Assembly: GCA_017538365.1 (NCBI GenBank)
Contig: JAFYIZ010000044.1
Coordinates: 62,001 to 126,000, forward strand
DNA length: 64,000 nt
Source: a bacterium
GTDB taxonomy: Bacteria > UBP6 > UBA1177
Reading direction: 5' to 3'
Shown here: piece by piece, positions 18,120 to 26,005 of the stretch
Layout of the letters: each line of letters starts with the position of its first letter
Position numbering within the stretch: position 1 is the first letter of the stretch
Notes under the pieces: model-generated
What the model was told of the DNA's origin: nothing
Databases searched by the model: none
What the model saw: the letters and a program-made list of their open reading frames with translations, nothing else
Made by a program: the position numbers and the translations under genes

Positions 18120-18569
18120 GTGACAGAAAACAAAACCGGCGAAATCATTATTTATCAGGCTGATGACGGACAGACAAAAATCGATGTGCGGTTTGAGGAA
18201 GAAACAGTGTGGCTGACGCAGGCCCAGCTTGTCGAGCTGTATCAATCAAGCAAAGCAAACATAAGCGAGCACATCAAGCACATTTTTGAAGAAGGCGAAC
18301 TTGACGAAAGTTCAACTGTTCGGAATTTCCGAACAGTTCAAAAGGAAGGAAACCGACAAGTCGCAAGAGAACAGATTTTCTACAATCTCGACATGATAAT
18401 TTCCCTCGGTTACCGCGTTAAATCAATCGTTGCGACAATCAGCCACAAGCAGGCTGTTGACAAAGCATTGGAAGAATACCGCAAATACCAGGTGAAAACC
18501 TTGAGTCCTGTGGAAAAGGCATACCTCGAAACAATAAAATCAATCGAAAAAAAGGCAAAGAACAAATAA
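18120..18569 (+). pseudogene. RhuM-family protein with large internal deletion
   Basis: The N-terminal 95 or so residues match the RhuM (virulence protein) family: WLTQAQLVELYQSSKANISEHI, then the NFRTVQKEGNRQVAR and YNLDMIISLGYRV segments. Right after YRVKS the sequence jumps to a C-terminal-type segment (ISHKQAVDKALEEYRKYQ). Full-length relatives are about 320-350 aa, so roughly 190 residues between them are gone; the frame is kept and the product is 149 aa. The GTG at 18120 has GGAGG upstream. The gene is flanked by 34/38 direct repeats (17797-17834 and 18581-18618). RhuM genes are frequent in islands near restriction or DUF1016 genes; a DUF1016 gene follows here. Probably non-functional or reduced to the HTH-like part. 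Confidence 0.7.
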
Positions 18570-18580
18570 TCTTTTATTTC

Positions 18581-18618
18581 CAGGAATCACGGAAAAATTT
18601 TTTCTTTGATCGCGATCT
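18581..18618. repeat. Second copy of the 38-bp direct repeat flanking rhuM
   Basis: Matches 17797-17834 at 34 of 38 positions, including an uninterrupted core from GAAAAATTTTTT into CTTTGA. The two copies bracket the rhuM remnant. Confidence 0.75.
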
Positions 18619-18714
18619 TTTTGACCATCTGACAAGCGGTAAATTCTCGGAGATAATTGGTTTTATCCGTTTTCTGAGATGTTTCAGGGAATGGATTTAT
18701 GAGGATAGAAGTTT

Positions 18715-19767
18715 CTATGAATTTTTCTCAATATCCAAACCTTTTTCAATTTCTTCATTTGTCGGCAGAGCAGACTTTACGTCGGATATATTTATGTCAT
18801 ACACTGCAACTCCAAGCGGTTTCTGCAACCCTTCAAAAGACCATTCTACTTTTGTGTCATCCTTTGATTTGCAGATCAAGAGTCCTATTGTAGGATTGTC
18901 GTCACTGCGCTTCAAAAGTTTATCAACAGCCGTGACATAAAAATTGAGTTTTCCAACAAATTCAGGTTTAAAAGGCACGACTTTCAACTCCACCACAACA
19001 TAACATTTTAAATGTATGTGGTAAAAAAGCATATCTATGTGATATGAAGTTCCGGAAACAACTAACTCAACCTGCCTTCCGACAAAAGCAAAACCTTTTC
19101 CCAATTCAAGAAGCAGTTTTGTAATTTCATGCGTGAGGGATTCTTCCAAAGTCTCCTCATCATATCCTGGATTCATAGTCAGAAAATCGAATTTATACGG
19201 ATCTTTCAGCATTTCATTAGCCAGGTTTCCACGTATCTCACCCAGCGTATTCTTAAAATTAGTAAGAGCTTTGCCGCTGGTTTCATATAATTTTATTGTC
19301 AAAACATCTTGAAGTGCCGAGCGGCTTAAATTGTTTTCAATGGTTTTCCGTATGTAGAAAAATGCCTCGTCAACATCACCGCACTTCGTTATGATTTCTA
19401 TATGATGCCGCCACGGAACACAGAAAAATTCTCCACCAAGCTGGTGGAGTTTTTCCAAATCCCGTGAGTAAAATAAAAACCACTTTTTGATATACCAGAG
19501 ATTTGTTGTTGAAAACCCTTTCTGCCCTGGAAAAGCTGACTTGAAATCTGAACTTAACCGTTCAATCACACCGCTTCCCCAGCGTTCCTCGGCTTTCTTT
19601 TCGGCAATATCCCGTCCAAGAGACCAATAAAACTCCAACATTTCAGTGTTTACTTTTACAACAGCCTTTATCTGAGTTGATTTGTAGCGATTCCTTAAGG
19701 TTTCAAACCATGCCGAATATTCAGGGTCATTAATTTTTACAGGATTAACAATAATTTTATTATTCAT
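18715..19767 (-). CDS. DUF1016 (YhcG-type) PD-(D/E)XK nuclease
   Basis: 350 aa. The N-terminal DUF1016_N part contains the typical LGRDIAEK, W.S.VIERLS.D and FPG..GFS..NLWYIK elements. The C-terminal part is a PD-(D/E)XK domain: an early Glu helix (EESLTHEITKLLLELG), then YHIDMLFYH and CYVVVELK, giving D...E.K. Proteins of this family sit in defence islands and have been linked to mobile DNA; the substrate is not established. ATG 19767 is preceded by GAGG; the longer frame to 19833 has no ribosome site. It converges on the rhuM remnant, and both lie between the 23-bp direct repeats at 17731 and 19904. Confidence 0.85.
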   Translation of the reverse strand: MNNKIIVNPVKINDPEYSAWFETLRNRYKSTQIKAVVKVNTEMLEFYWSLGRDIAEKKAEERWGSGVIERLSSDFKSAFPGQKGFSTTNLWYIKKWFLFYSRDLEKLHQLGGEFFCVPWRHHIEIITKCGDVDEAFFYIRKTIENNLSRSALQDVLTIKLYETSGKALTNFKNTLGEIRGNLANEMLKDPYKFDFLTMNPGYDEETLEESLTHEITKLLLELGKGFAFVGRQVELVVSGTSYHIDMLFYHIHLKCYVVVELKVVPFKPEFVGKLNFYVTAVDKLLKRSDDNPTIGLLICKSKDDTKVEWSFEGLQKPLGVAVYDINISDVKSALPTNEEIEKGLDIEKNS

Positions 19768-19903
19768 TTTCGCCCTCAAACATAAAAGGAATTTAACGAT
19801 AAATATAAGAAAACAAAAACGATAAAAAATCAAGTTTTATTTTATATTTTTTACAGATATTCAAAAATGTACTATCGAACAAATTAAATCTCAATAAATA
19901 TTT

Positions 19904-19926
19904 TCTGCGTCCGTTAGCATCGTTTT
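19904..19926. repeat. Copy of the giant gene's 3' end
   Basis: These 23 bases are identical to 17731-17753, which span the last codons (CVR), the stop and the first downstream bases of the giant DUF1566 gene. Similarity continues weakly into GCGCGCC a few bases later. Either a relic of a second DUF1566 gene or the far end of an inserted segment. Confidence 0.8.
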
Positions 19927-20012
19927 TAGGTAATGCGCGCCCTCATCCCCGACCTCTCAGCTTTCAGCAGCTCCCCTGCTTCAGGGGAACCGAGATGGGA
20001 CGCCTTGACGGG

Positions 20013-20034
20013 GAGCCGTGTCAGGTCACGGCTC
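20013..20034. repeat. Perfect 8-bp hairpin
   Basis: GAGCCGTG, six bases, CACGGCTC. A second small hairpin (CCCCTG, CTT, CAGGGG) lies at 19973-19987. Both lie in gene-free debris before the DinD fragment and lack T-runs. Confidence 0.5.
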
Positions 20035-20059
20035 TACGAATGGAAAAGTGGGAAAACAG

Positions 20060-20224
20060 CGCCCTTTGGCTGATTTTCTGCCGACACTGACGATAGCCGC
20101 AAAAAACCTTGCAACCGAAATGACAAATTACAATGTCTTGGCAAGACGCACGACATACCAAGACAAAAAACTGGCTGAAAACGCAGGTAAGTTACCAACT
20201 GACGAGGAAAACCACCGCAAATAA
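20060..20224 (+). pseudogene. DinD (DNA-damage-inducible protein D) C-terminal fragment
   Basis: RPLADFLPTLTIAAKNLATEM and TNYNV match the well-conserved segment near the C-terminus of DinD proteins, and the end LPTDEEN resembles the usual LPP(A/E)ED. The 20 or so residues between have lost similarity, and nothing upstream matches the DinD N-terminal domain. The fragment has no start site of its own. It is likely a remnant left by deletion, next to a 23-bp tandem repeat. The intact N-terminal DinD/BRO-type module appears instead fused to Fic at 38015-38887. Confidence 0.6.
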
Positions 20225-20271
20225 TGGAAGTAAAATACCGCAAATAATGGAAGTAAAATACCGCAAATAAC
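20215..20271. repeat. 23-bp tandem repeat, about 2.4 copies
   Basis: Unit CCGCAAATAATGGAAGTAAA plus ATA: exact copies at 20215-20237 and 20238-20260, then a partial third. It begins inside the last codons of the DinD fragment. Confidence 0.85.
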
Positions 20272-20518
20272 AGAACTTGACAAAGCAACTATTTGAAATT
20301 ATTATAATAAATATTTTGTTTATCCTGACACCGAGTCAATTGTTTATACTTTCAACCTCACGCGGAATAACGATTCCAGACCATTTTCGTGAGGTCACGA
20401 AAATGGTTCAACTAGGCAGTGAAATTCGTGACAGATTCGACCTTTTATGCTATCAAAAAGAGGCGTTGCGTACAATGCAACATAGAGTGTCAAGCACTAT
20501 AAGAATGGAGGTATGAAC
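20272..20518. other. AT-rich leader of the MBL-rubredoxin gene
   Basis: No gene is supported. The gap contains a diverged copy of the accessory-region palindrome at 20326-20338, an inverted repeat around CCATTTTCGTGAGGTCACG AAAATGG (20382-20406) that could fold into a hairpin, and a good Shine-Dalgarno (GGAGG, 20507-20511). Confidence 0.45.
20326..20338. repeat. Accessory-region palindrome, copy a (one mismatch)
   Basis: TGACACCGAGTCA, followed by AATTGTTTATACTTT. The 28-base context is nearly the same as copy b at 22647. Confidence 0.7.
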
Positions 20519-21460
20519 ATGAAGATCAAAGCAGTAAAATTCAGAAAAGACGGGTTTTATACCCAGCCTTTCATCTTCGGCGGAGAGGAAGGTATGGAAA
20601 AATTCGATAAGAATATCCGCTATCGCGGCAGTCTGCAGAACTACATGATCGATACCGGCGATGAGGTTATTCTTGTCGATACCGGATTACCTGCCGGAAC
20701 GCCGGAAGAAGTCCCGGATGAAAACAGCCTGCTTTATACAGGAAAAGACATCTGCAGCTATATGGAAGCGTTTGCCGCGCTCGGATACAAGCCGGAGCAG
20801 GTCACGAAAATCCTGCTGACACACAAGCACGCCGACCATTCTGGTGAACTTAAATCCTTCCCGAATGCAAAAATTTACGTTAACGCGGACGAAACCGGCG
20901 CAGACGAGCTGAAAGGGCTTGAAAATATCATCCCCGTAACATTCACCGACGGCGCATATTACAACTTCCCGGAGAGCCAGAAAATCGCAGACGGGATTTA
21001 TTTCATCAAAGCGAAAGGTCACACCAACGGAAACAGCATCGTGATCGTGGAAAACGACGGTTTGTTCTACATGCTCCACGGTGATATTACCTACATGGAT
21101 GAAGCACTGTATGAAAACAAGCTTTCGGTCGTGTTTGATGATATTTCTGCGGCACGTAAGACTCTTGACCGCGTCCGCGATTTTGTCAGCAATCATCCGA
21201 CGGTTTACTGCGGAACCCACACGCCGCAGGGTTATGAGAATCTTGAGTCAAAGCGCGTAATTGATCTTGATAATCCAGTACCGACGGTGCCTGCCGAAGT
21301 AGATTTCTCTGCTAAGAAAGCCAGCGGCAAATATGTCTGCTCGATCTGCGGCTATGTTTATGATCCTGCCGAGCATGACGGCGTAGCATTTGAGGATCTT
21401 CCGGACGACTGGAGATGTCCCCGCTGCAAGCAGCCGAAGGCAAAGTTCAATAAGGCATAA
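20519..21460 (+). CDS. MBL-fold hydrolase fused to a C-terminal rubredoxin domain
   Basis: About 313 aa. Residues 1-255 are a metallo-beta-lactamase domain with the metal motif [10 protein letters not shown], a later GHTNGN histidine and LHGD. Residues 265-313 are a rubredoxin with two CxxC knuckles ([10 protein letters not shown] and WRCPRCK) that bind one iron. Such pairings suggest a redox-coupled hydrolase or an oxygen/NO-detoxifying partner, but the MBL part is of the lactonase-like hydrolase kind and no flavodoxin domain is present, so it is not a standard flavodiiron protein. The second ATG (20519) is preferred because GGAGG lies 7 bases upstream of it and only 1 base from the first ATG. 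Confidence 0.85.
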   Translation: MKIKAVKFRKDGFYTQPFIFGGEEGMEKFDKNIRYRGSLQNYMIDTGDEVILVDTGLPAGTPEEVPDENSLLYTGKDICSYMEAFAALGYKPEQVTKILLTHKHADHSGELKSFPNAKIYVNADETGADELKGLENIIPVTFTDGAYYNFPESQKIADGIYFIKAKGHTNGNSIVIVENDGLFYMLHGDITYMDEALYENKLSVVFDDISAARKTLDRVRDFVSNHPTVYCGTHTPQGYENLESKRVIDLDNPVPTVPAEVDFSAKKASGKYVCSICGYVYDPAEHDGVAFEDLPDDWRCPRCKQPKAKFNKA

Positions 21461-21468
21461 TCCTTTGC

Positions 21469-22581
21469 TTACTCTTCACTGAAATCGGTATCCATCGCAG
21501 CCTGAATAGTGTAACCGGGGTATTCCTTCTGAACATCGGCGCACACTTCCTTAAAAACTTTGGAACGATCCGGAGCATCGAAGCTGATAACGGTATCGAA
21601 ACGCACGATTTTCTCCTTTTTATCAAGGTAGAAAGCGTGTATTTGCAGAATATGCTCGTGCGAAAGAACAATATCTGTGACCTTTTTCCTCGCCTCTATC
21701 GCATCGGGATCCTTGGTGTTGATGGAATAAACTCCGATCGCGGTGAGGAGCACGTCATGTTTCTGATAAACTTCAAGAGTGAGATTCCGGAGCAGTTTGT
21801 CCAGATCACAGGCTGAAAGAGTGTCGGGAACTTCGATGTGAAGAGAACCGTTGTATGAATCGGGGCCGTAGTTGTGCAGAACGAGGTCGTAAGCTCCGCT
21901 GATCTCCGGGTGGCTTGTAACTGTAGCCTTGATATTTCTTGCCAGTTCCGCATCGGCACGCTCGCCTAGTATCTGCGAAAGAGTGTCGCGAAGCATTTGG
22001 AAACCCGATTTTATGATAACGACCGCGATGACCGCACCGAGCCATGCTTCAAGAGAGAGACCGAAGATCAGATATACGGCAGCCGCGACAAGAGTCGATG
22101 CGGAGATGACCGAATCAAGGATGGCATCTTCCCCGGAATTGACCAATGAATCGGAATTCACTTTTTTGCCGACACTTTTCACATACTTGCCGAGAATGAT
22201 CTTGATAACGACCGCCACCGCGACAATGACAAGCGCTGTCGTGGAATAATCGGGGGTATCCGGCTTAATGATCTTTTTTACAGACTCCGTAAACGCCGTG
22301 ATCCCAGCATAGAGCACAAGCAGAGAAATGACCATCGCACTGAGATATTCTACCCTGCCGTATCCGAACGGATGTTTCTTGTCCGCTTCCTTTCCCGCGA
22401 GTTTCGTTCCGACGATGGTGATGAGGGAACTTGCCGCATCGGAAAGATTGTTCACGGCATCCATCACAATGGCGATCGAATTTGAGGCAAATCCGACAAA
22501 AGCCTTGAATGCCGCCAGAAAAACATTGGCGATGATACCGATAATACTGGTTTTGACGATCGTTTTATCGCGACTTTGCAT
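21469..22581 (-). CDS. Cation diffusion facilitator (CDF) family transporter
   Basis: 370 aa, inner membrane. Residues 1-205 give six membrane segments with the CDF signature (SIAIVMDAVNNLSDAASS, metal-binding NxxSD in helix 2) and HPFGYGRVEYL. Helix 5 carries SGEDAILDS, so the His of the zinc-type HxxxD site is replaced, as in relatives that prefer Mn or other metals. A C-terminal cytoplasmic domain follows, extended by a second ferredoxin-like stretch (residues about 295-370). GAGAGGA precedes the ATG. The gene ends 8 bases from the convergent MBL-rubredoxin gene. Palindrome copy b lies 66 bases upstream and includes a TTGACA that could serve as a -35. Confidence 0.88.
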   Translation of the reverse strand: MQSRDKTIVKTSIIGIIANVFLAAFKAFVGFASNSIAIVMDAVNNLSDAASSLITIVGTKLAGKEADKKHPFGYGRVEYLSAMVISLLVLYAGITAFTESVKKIIKPDTPDYSTTALVIVAVAVVIKIILGKYVKSVGKKVNSDSLVNSGEDAILDSVISASTLVAAAVYLIFGLSLEAWLGAVIAVVIIKSGFQMLRDTLSQILGERADAELARNIKATVTSHPEISGAYDLVLHNYGPDSYNGSLHIEVPDTLSACDLDKLLRNLTLEVYQKHDVLLTAIGVYSINTKDPDAIEARKKVTDIVLSHEHILQIHAFYLDKKEKIVRFDTVISFDAPDRSKVFKEVCADVQKEYPGYTIQAAMDTDFSEE

Positions 22582-22646
22582 TGTTATTATCCTCTCTTAT
22601 ATTCAAACACCTTTGGCGTAAAGCCGGAGGGAAACTACACGAAACC

Positions 22647-22659
22647 TGACACCGTGTCA
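22647..22659. repeat. Accessory-region palindrome, copy b
   Basis: TGACACCGTGTCA, a perfect odd palindrome between the exported-protein gene (ends 22688) and the CDF gene (starts 22581). Confidence 0.8.
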
Positions 22660-22687
22660 ATTATTTATACTTTGATGTGAACGATAA

Positions 22688-23257
22688 TTATTTCCGTTTT
22701 TTATGTCCGAAATTGTAGCCGACGATGATAGCCGGTTCGAAGTAGGCGGTCTCTTTTGCCAAAGAAATTCCGTAAGTTACAGATCCCATCAGATACCAGT
22801 TGCCGTAGAAGAATCTTCCGAATCGGATCTCGACGGGAAGAACAAGATCCATATCGATAAAACCGAGACCGGCGCACGGAGCAAAGCCAAGAAGGAACGG
22901 TTTGTTCTCGAGATCGCCTATCTCCATCATAAGTCCGGCATTGATCTTGAAAGGAGTAAAAAACTGGTCATACGGGCTGTACGGATGGACTCTGCTCAAA
23001 AAACCGACACCGAAAGTAAAATAGAACCCGACTGCGAGATTTTCCCTGACCGGATAGGCGAAATCAAAACTCAGGTGACCGTCCATGCCAACCGCTTCGA
23101 GATCGTAAAACTCCATCGGCATGCCGAGACCGCCGTCAAAACCGATAAGCCAGGTGTAATCCCTCGGACTTTCCGCGGCACTTTCATTTTCAGCAGCCTG
23201 AGCAGGGAGCGTTATGCAAAAAAGCAGAAAAACAGCAATAATTACAGCTTTTTTCAT
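22688..23257 (-). CDS. Exported protein, probable outer-membrane barrel
   Basis: 189 aa with a clear signal peptide (cut near AQAAENE). The mature part alternates Gly/aromatic and polar residues (FDGGLGMP, LAVGFYFTFGVGF, YGISLAK) and ends in YNFGHKKRK, which suggests a small beta-barrel or an outer-membrane protein of the OmpW/opacity type. No named family is recognised. AGAGGTG precedes the ATG. It starts 11 bases after the GH53-like lipoprotein gene, so the two are probably one operon. Confidence 0.6.
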   Translation of the reverse strand: MKKAVIIAVFLLFCITLPAQAAENESAAESPRDYTWLIGFDGGLGMPMEFYDLEAVGMDGHLSFDFAYPVRENLAVGFYFTFGVGFLSRVHPYSPYDQFFTPFKINAGLMMEIGDLENKPFLLGFAPCAGLGFIDMDLVLPVEIRFGRFFYGNWYLMGSVTYGISLAKETAYFEPAIIVGYNFGHKKRK

Positions 23258-23268
23258 ATTTACACCTC

Positions 23269-24570
23269 TTATTTTCCGATCAGTTCTTTGTGGTTCAGAA
23301 GAATAGTTTTCGCGGTGCCGACTTTACCCTCGAACTCAAACATCGCCATTCCATACCACTTTTCATAGTCCGGTGCCCAGTAGCGGACACCTGCGATGCC
23401 GTTTTTCTTTCCCCACGAGACCAGATCGCCGTAAAGATCAGCCTGTCCCGACTGCGAGTGGCTGTATTTGTCGAACTTTTTGTTCCAGCTTTTGAAAGGG
23501 CCGCTCATTTTACCGGACGGATATGAAAATTCAGCAATAAAAACAGGAACTTCAAGCTCATGGTTGATGCGGACGACTGTCCTTTTGAGAAGATCCCATT
23601 TGTCGATAGAGATTGATGTCGCGCTCGGATAAAAACTGATGCCGGCAACGTCCACGGCAAATCCGTTTTCTTTCAAAGTTTTAAAAAACGAAACGATGGA
23701 GCGCGTGGTCGCAACCACAGTTGCAATATGCGTTGAGAATTTCAGACCGGAGGCATCGAGCCCTTTCTCGGCATAAGCCTCAAGCACTCCTTCTTTTACC
23801 GCCGCCATCGCCTTTGCCTCATAATTCCAGAGATGTTCCTTGAGCCAGTAGACACTGAAAAGCGATCCTGTGAATTTCATAAGATCCGAAGCGTCTTCAA
23901 GTTCAGGATTGACCGCTGTTTTCATGCCGATCCCGATCCCTGCGAAACCGTTGTTCGCCTCGTTTCCGATATTCCAATTGTTTACCGTGCAGCCTGCATC
24001 AATAAACTCGCCCGCCACGAATTTGCCGTAAGCCTTCAGCACAGCTTTCACCTCATCAAGCGAGAGTTCTGACCACTTTTTGCCGTTCATCAGTTCATTG
24101 AATTCTGGATATTCGTCAAAATTCGGAGCCTCCTGCCTGTCCATATCCATGTAGATGTGGGCGCACATGATCTCGGGATTTATCGGCATATCGAGCTCAG
24201 CCGCGATTTTGCAGAGCTCTATGGCCTGATCGAAAGTGTGGACATTCGAGTTTTCATCTTCCTTGCCGTCAACGATATTATCCAAAGTTCCGTCATCGTT
24301 CCTCGTCACATGGCGTTTCGTCGCGATGCGCACATACATTTCCGTCGAACCCAGATTTTTGTAGATGCTCTGCAATTCCTCTGGAGTTGCCGCCGTCTCC
24401 TCTCCGACTTTGAAACTGTACCCGTCTTCGAACTGATTGAGCGAAAACGGACTCAGCGAGAGCGCCACACGGAAAGGCTCGTCACTCGCAGGCCATTCCG
24501 GATAGTCGCAGGATGTGAAAAACAGAACTGAGAGCAGCGCGAATAGGGTAAGAACCGTTTTTTGAGCCAT
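23269..24570 (-). CDS. GH53-like (clan GH-A) glycoside hydrolase lipoprotein
   Basis: 433 aa with lipobox FTSC. The mature protein looks like a TIM-barrel glycosidase: NWNIGNEANNGF has the Asn-Glu pair of clan GH-A with the acid/base Glu, GISFYPSA is the usual strand-6 motif, VFIAEFSYP carries the likely nucleophile Glu, and GVRYWAPDYEKW closes the barrel. The combination resembles GH53 endo-beta-1,4-galactanases, although identity is evidently low and the substrate is uncertain. GAAGGAGA precedes the ATG. It is followed at 11 bases by an exported protein gene. A promoter candidate lies 35-65 bases upstream. Confidence 0.6.
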   Translation of the reverse strand: MAQKTVLTLFALLSVLFFTSCDYPEWPASDEPFRVALSLSPFSLNQFEDGYSFKVGEETAATPEELQSIYKNLGSTEMYVRIATKRHVTRNDDGTLDNIVDGKEDENSNVHTFDQAIELCKIAAELDMPINPEIMCAHIYMDMDRQEAPNFDEYPEFNELMNGKKWSELSLDEVKAVLKAYGKFVAGEFIDAGCTVNNWNIGNEANNGFAGIGIGMKTAVNPELEDASDLMKFTGSLFSVYWLKEHLWNYEAKAMAAVKEGVLEAYAEKGLDASGLKFSTHIATVVATTRSIVSFFKTLKENGFAVDVAGISFYPSATSISIDKWDLLKRTVVRINHELEVPVFIAEFSYPSGKMSGPFKSWNKKFDKYSHSQSGQADLYGDLVSWGKKNGIAGVRYWAPDYEKWYGMAMFEFEGKVGTAKTILLNHKELIGK

Positions 24571-24606
24571 TTTTTTCTCCTTCTCGGATCGACAAAAAAA
24601 CGCCGC

Positions 24607-24634
24607 ATCTTACCGAAAACCCTGACGACTTCAA
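24607..24634 (-). promoter_or_regulatory. Candidate promoter of the GH53-like operon
   Basis: On the minus strand TTGAAG, 16 bases, TAAGAT, about 37 bases from the start codon. Confidence 0.4.
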
Positions 24635-24707
24635 GAAACGGCACTTGATTTATCTTTAGTTTACGGATGTGACAGCGCGACAGGTTTGCAAATTTACAGT
24701 TCAGCAG

Positions 24708-24790
24708 TTATTTGAATAATTCCGAATGCGAGCCAACACGATAGAGCATCAAAAAAGTACATCGTTCTTGATTTCATATTTGTATTTCAT
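24708..24790 (-). pseudogene. RelE/YafQ-type toxin relic
   Basis: An ATG overlaps the antitoxin stop as ATGA, as in intact relBE/dinJ-yafQ pairs. Thirteen codons (MKYKYEIKNDVLF) lead to a TGA after a run of six T. Adding one T restores the frame and gives LMLYRVGSHSELFK and a stop, which is the conserved C-terminus of YafQ/RelE toxins (usually RxGSHxELF). Only about 27 codons remain of the normal 90, so the toxin has suffered an internal deletion plus a frameshift. Confidence 0.65.
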
Positions 24791-25059
24791 GCTTCGAGTG
24801 CCGCTTTGAGTTCTTCAATGCTTGAATAGCCTTTCACATTGGGATCACCAGCTATGCGTCTGCCTTCTTCGATAGCGGCTGCGGTCGTGCTGTTCGGCAC
24901 ATCCAATTTCAAAGAAAACGGGATCCCGTGCTCTCTTATCGTGGTTCTCAGGAACATATTGATCGCGGTCGTCATGTTCAACCCGAGTTCCGAAAAAATC
25001 ATCTCCGCGTTCTCTTTAACTTCCTTGTCTGTCCTGATGTTAAGATTTGTTACAGTCAT
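24787..25059 (-). CDS. RelB/DinJ-family antitoxin
   Basis: 90 aa. The N-terminal ribbon-helix-helix (TNLNIRTDKEVKENAE, then GLNMTTAINMFL) and the IPF segment are typical of DinJ/RelB. The C-terminal part, which would wrap the toxin, is present (EEGRRIAGD, YSSIEELKAALEA). GGAGGTG precedes the ATG. The antitoxin is intact but its toxin is reduced to a relic directly downstream, so it now acts alone, if at all, perhaps as a DNA-binding regulator or an anti-addiction factor. Confidence 0.85.
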   Translation of the reverse strand: MTVTNLNIRTDKEVKENAEMIFSELGLNMTTAINMFLRTTIREHGIPFSLKLDVPNSTTAAAIEEGRRIAGDPNVKGYSSIEELKAALEA

Positions 25060-25082
25060 AATTCACCTCCAATTTCCGCAAA

Positions 25083-25110
25083 AGTATAGCTAAAATTCGT
25101 TTACTGTCAA
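25083..25110 (-). promoter_or_regulatory. relB promoter
   Basis: On the minus strand TTGACA, 16 bases, TATACT: consensus -35 and a five-of-six -10, about 24 bases before the ATG. Confidence 0.7.
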
Positions 25111-25190
25111 CATTTTATCATTACGGCATAACGCTTTTAAGATATTGTTTGGCAAATTGCGCAGTATAAACCGCGATAGTTTTAAAACTG

Positions 25191-25991
25191 CTATTTGTTC
25201 GAAGAAACCAGCTCTATCTCCTCACCTTCATTGATTATCAGGCGGTTCGGCGAATCAAACTGCTCGGCTCTTGTCCTATCGAAAAATTTTCCGTCCTTTG
25301 AGGCGATCACATGATACGGGATATCGTGCTTCGCACCGACAAGTTTCGCGCACTCGGCCGCTTCCGGCAGATCCATGTTGTAGACGCCGTCGCAGCAGTA
25401 AAATGCGTAATCGAGCTTCTTTTCCGCGAGTAATGGCATCTGTCTGGTCTTGCTCGTATCCCCTGCGACATAAACTGTAACGCCGTCGGAAAGGGTCAGA
25501 ATGTAGCCGACGCACTCTTTCACGTCGTGATTTTTGTTATATCCCGCTTCGACAGCCTCGATCTTGACATATCCGAGATCGAAGGTCTGGTGTTTTCCGT
25601 CAGCAAGCGCCTCTTTCCAAGTGATCGTGCGGCAATCCGACGCGCGGTTTTTGATCTTGTCGAGAGCATTGTGGTCGTGATGGGCGTGAGTGACAAGGAT
25701 CAGATCCGCTGCCGGTTCATAACCTTCACCCACAAAAGGATCGATATAGATCACCTTCCCTTCAGCCGTCGTTATACGCAGACTTGCGTGCCCCATGTAA
25801 AGAAGTTTCGCTTTTGAGTTTTTCACTGTTTCCTCCTTTTTTGTTTCGGTCTCCTGCTGCACTGAACCAGATGCCTGAACCTGATCCTGCCCCACTTTCT
25901 TTTCGCTCTTTTCGGCTTGGTTTGAAGCCGTTCCCGTGCATGCCGCCAAAGTCAGAGCCAGTGCCGCCAGGATCGTCATGAATCTTCTCAT
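25191..25991 (-). CDS. MBL-fold lipoprotein, UlaG-like hydrolase
   Basis: 266 aa. Lipobox LAAC, then a Gln/Glu/Lys-rich linker to about residue 58. The MBL domain has THAHHDHN as its metal site, MGHASL at its start and VAGDTS, as in the UlaG-like/YtnP group of metal-dependent hydrolases. Expected to be tethered in the outer or inner membrane; the substrate is unknown. GGAGG precedes the ATG. It begins 14 bases after the stop of the HTH-Fic gene and may be read with it. Confidence 0.8.
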   Translation of the reverse strand: MRRFMTILAALALTLAACTGTASNQAEKSEKKVGQDQVQASGSVQQETETKKEETVKNSKAKLLYMGHASLRITTAEGKVIYIDPFVGEGYEPAADLILVTHAHHDHNALDKIKNRASDCRTITWKEALADGKHQTFDLGYVKIEAVEAGYNKNHDVKECVGYILTLSDGVTVYVAGDTSKTRQMPLLAEKKLDYAFYCCDGVYNMDLPEAAECAKLVGAKHDIPYHVIASKDGKFFDRTRAEQFDSPNRLIINEGEEIELVSSNK

Positions 25992-26005
25992 TTTATCCTC
26001 CGTTT

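Noticed and set aside
18581-18618. Insertion-sequence terminal repeats around rhuM
   Set aside because: The 38-bp copies are direct, not inverted, and no transposase gene lies between them.
20277-20516. 79-codon frame before the MBL-rubredoxin gene
   Set aside because: Starts on the palindrome region, has no ribosome site and reads through a likely leader hairpin.
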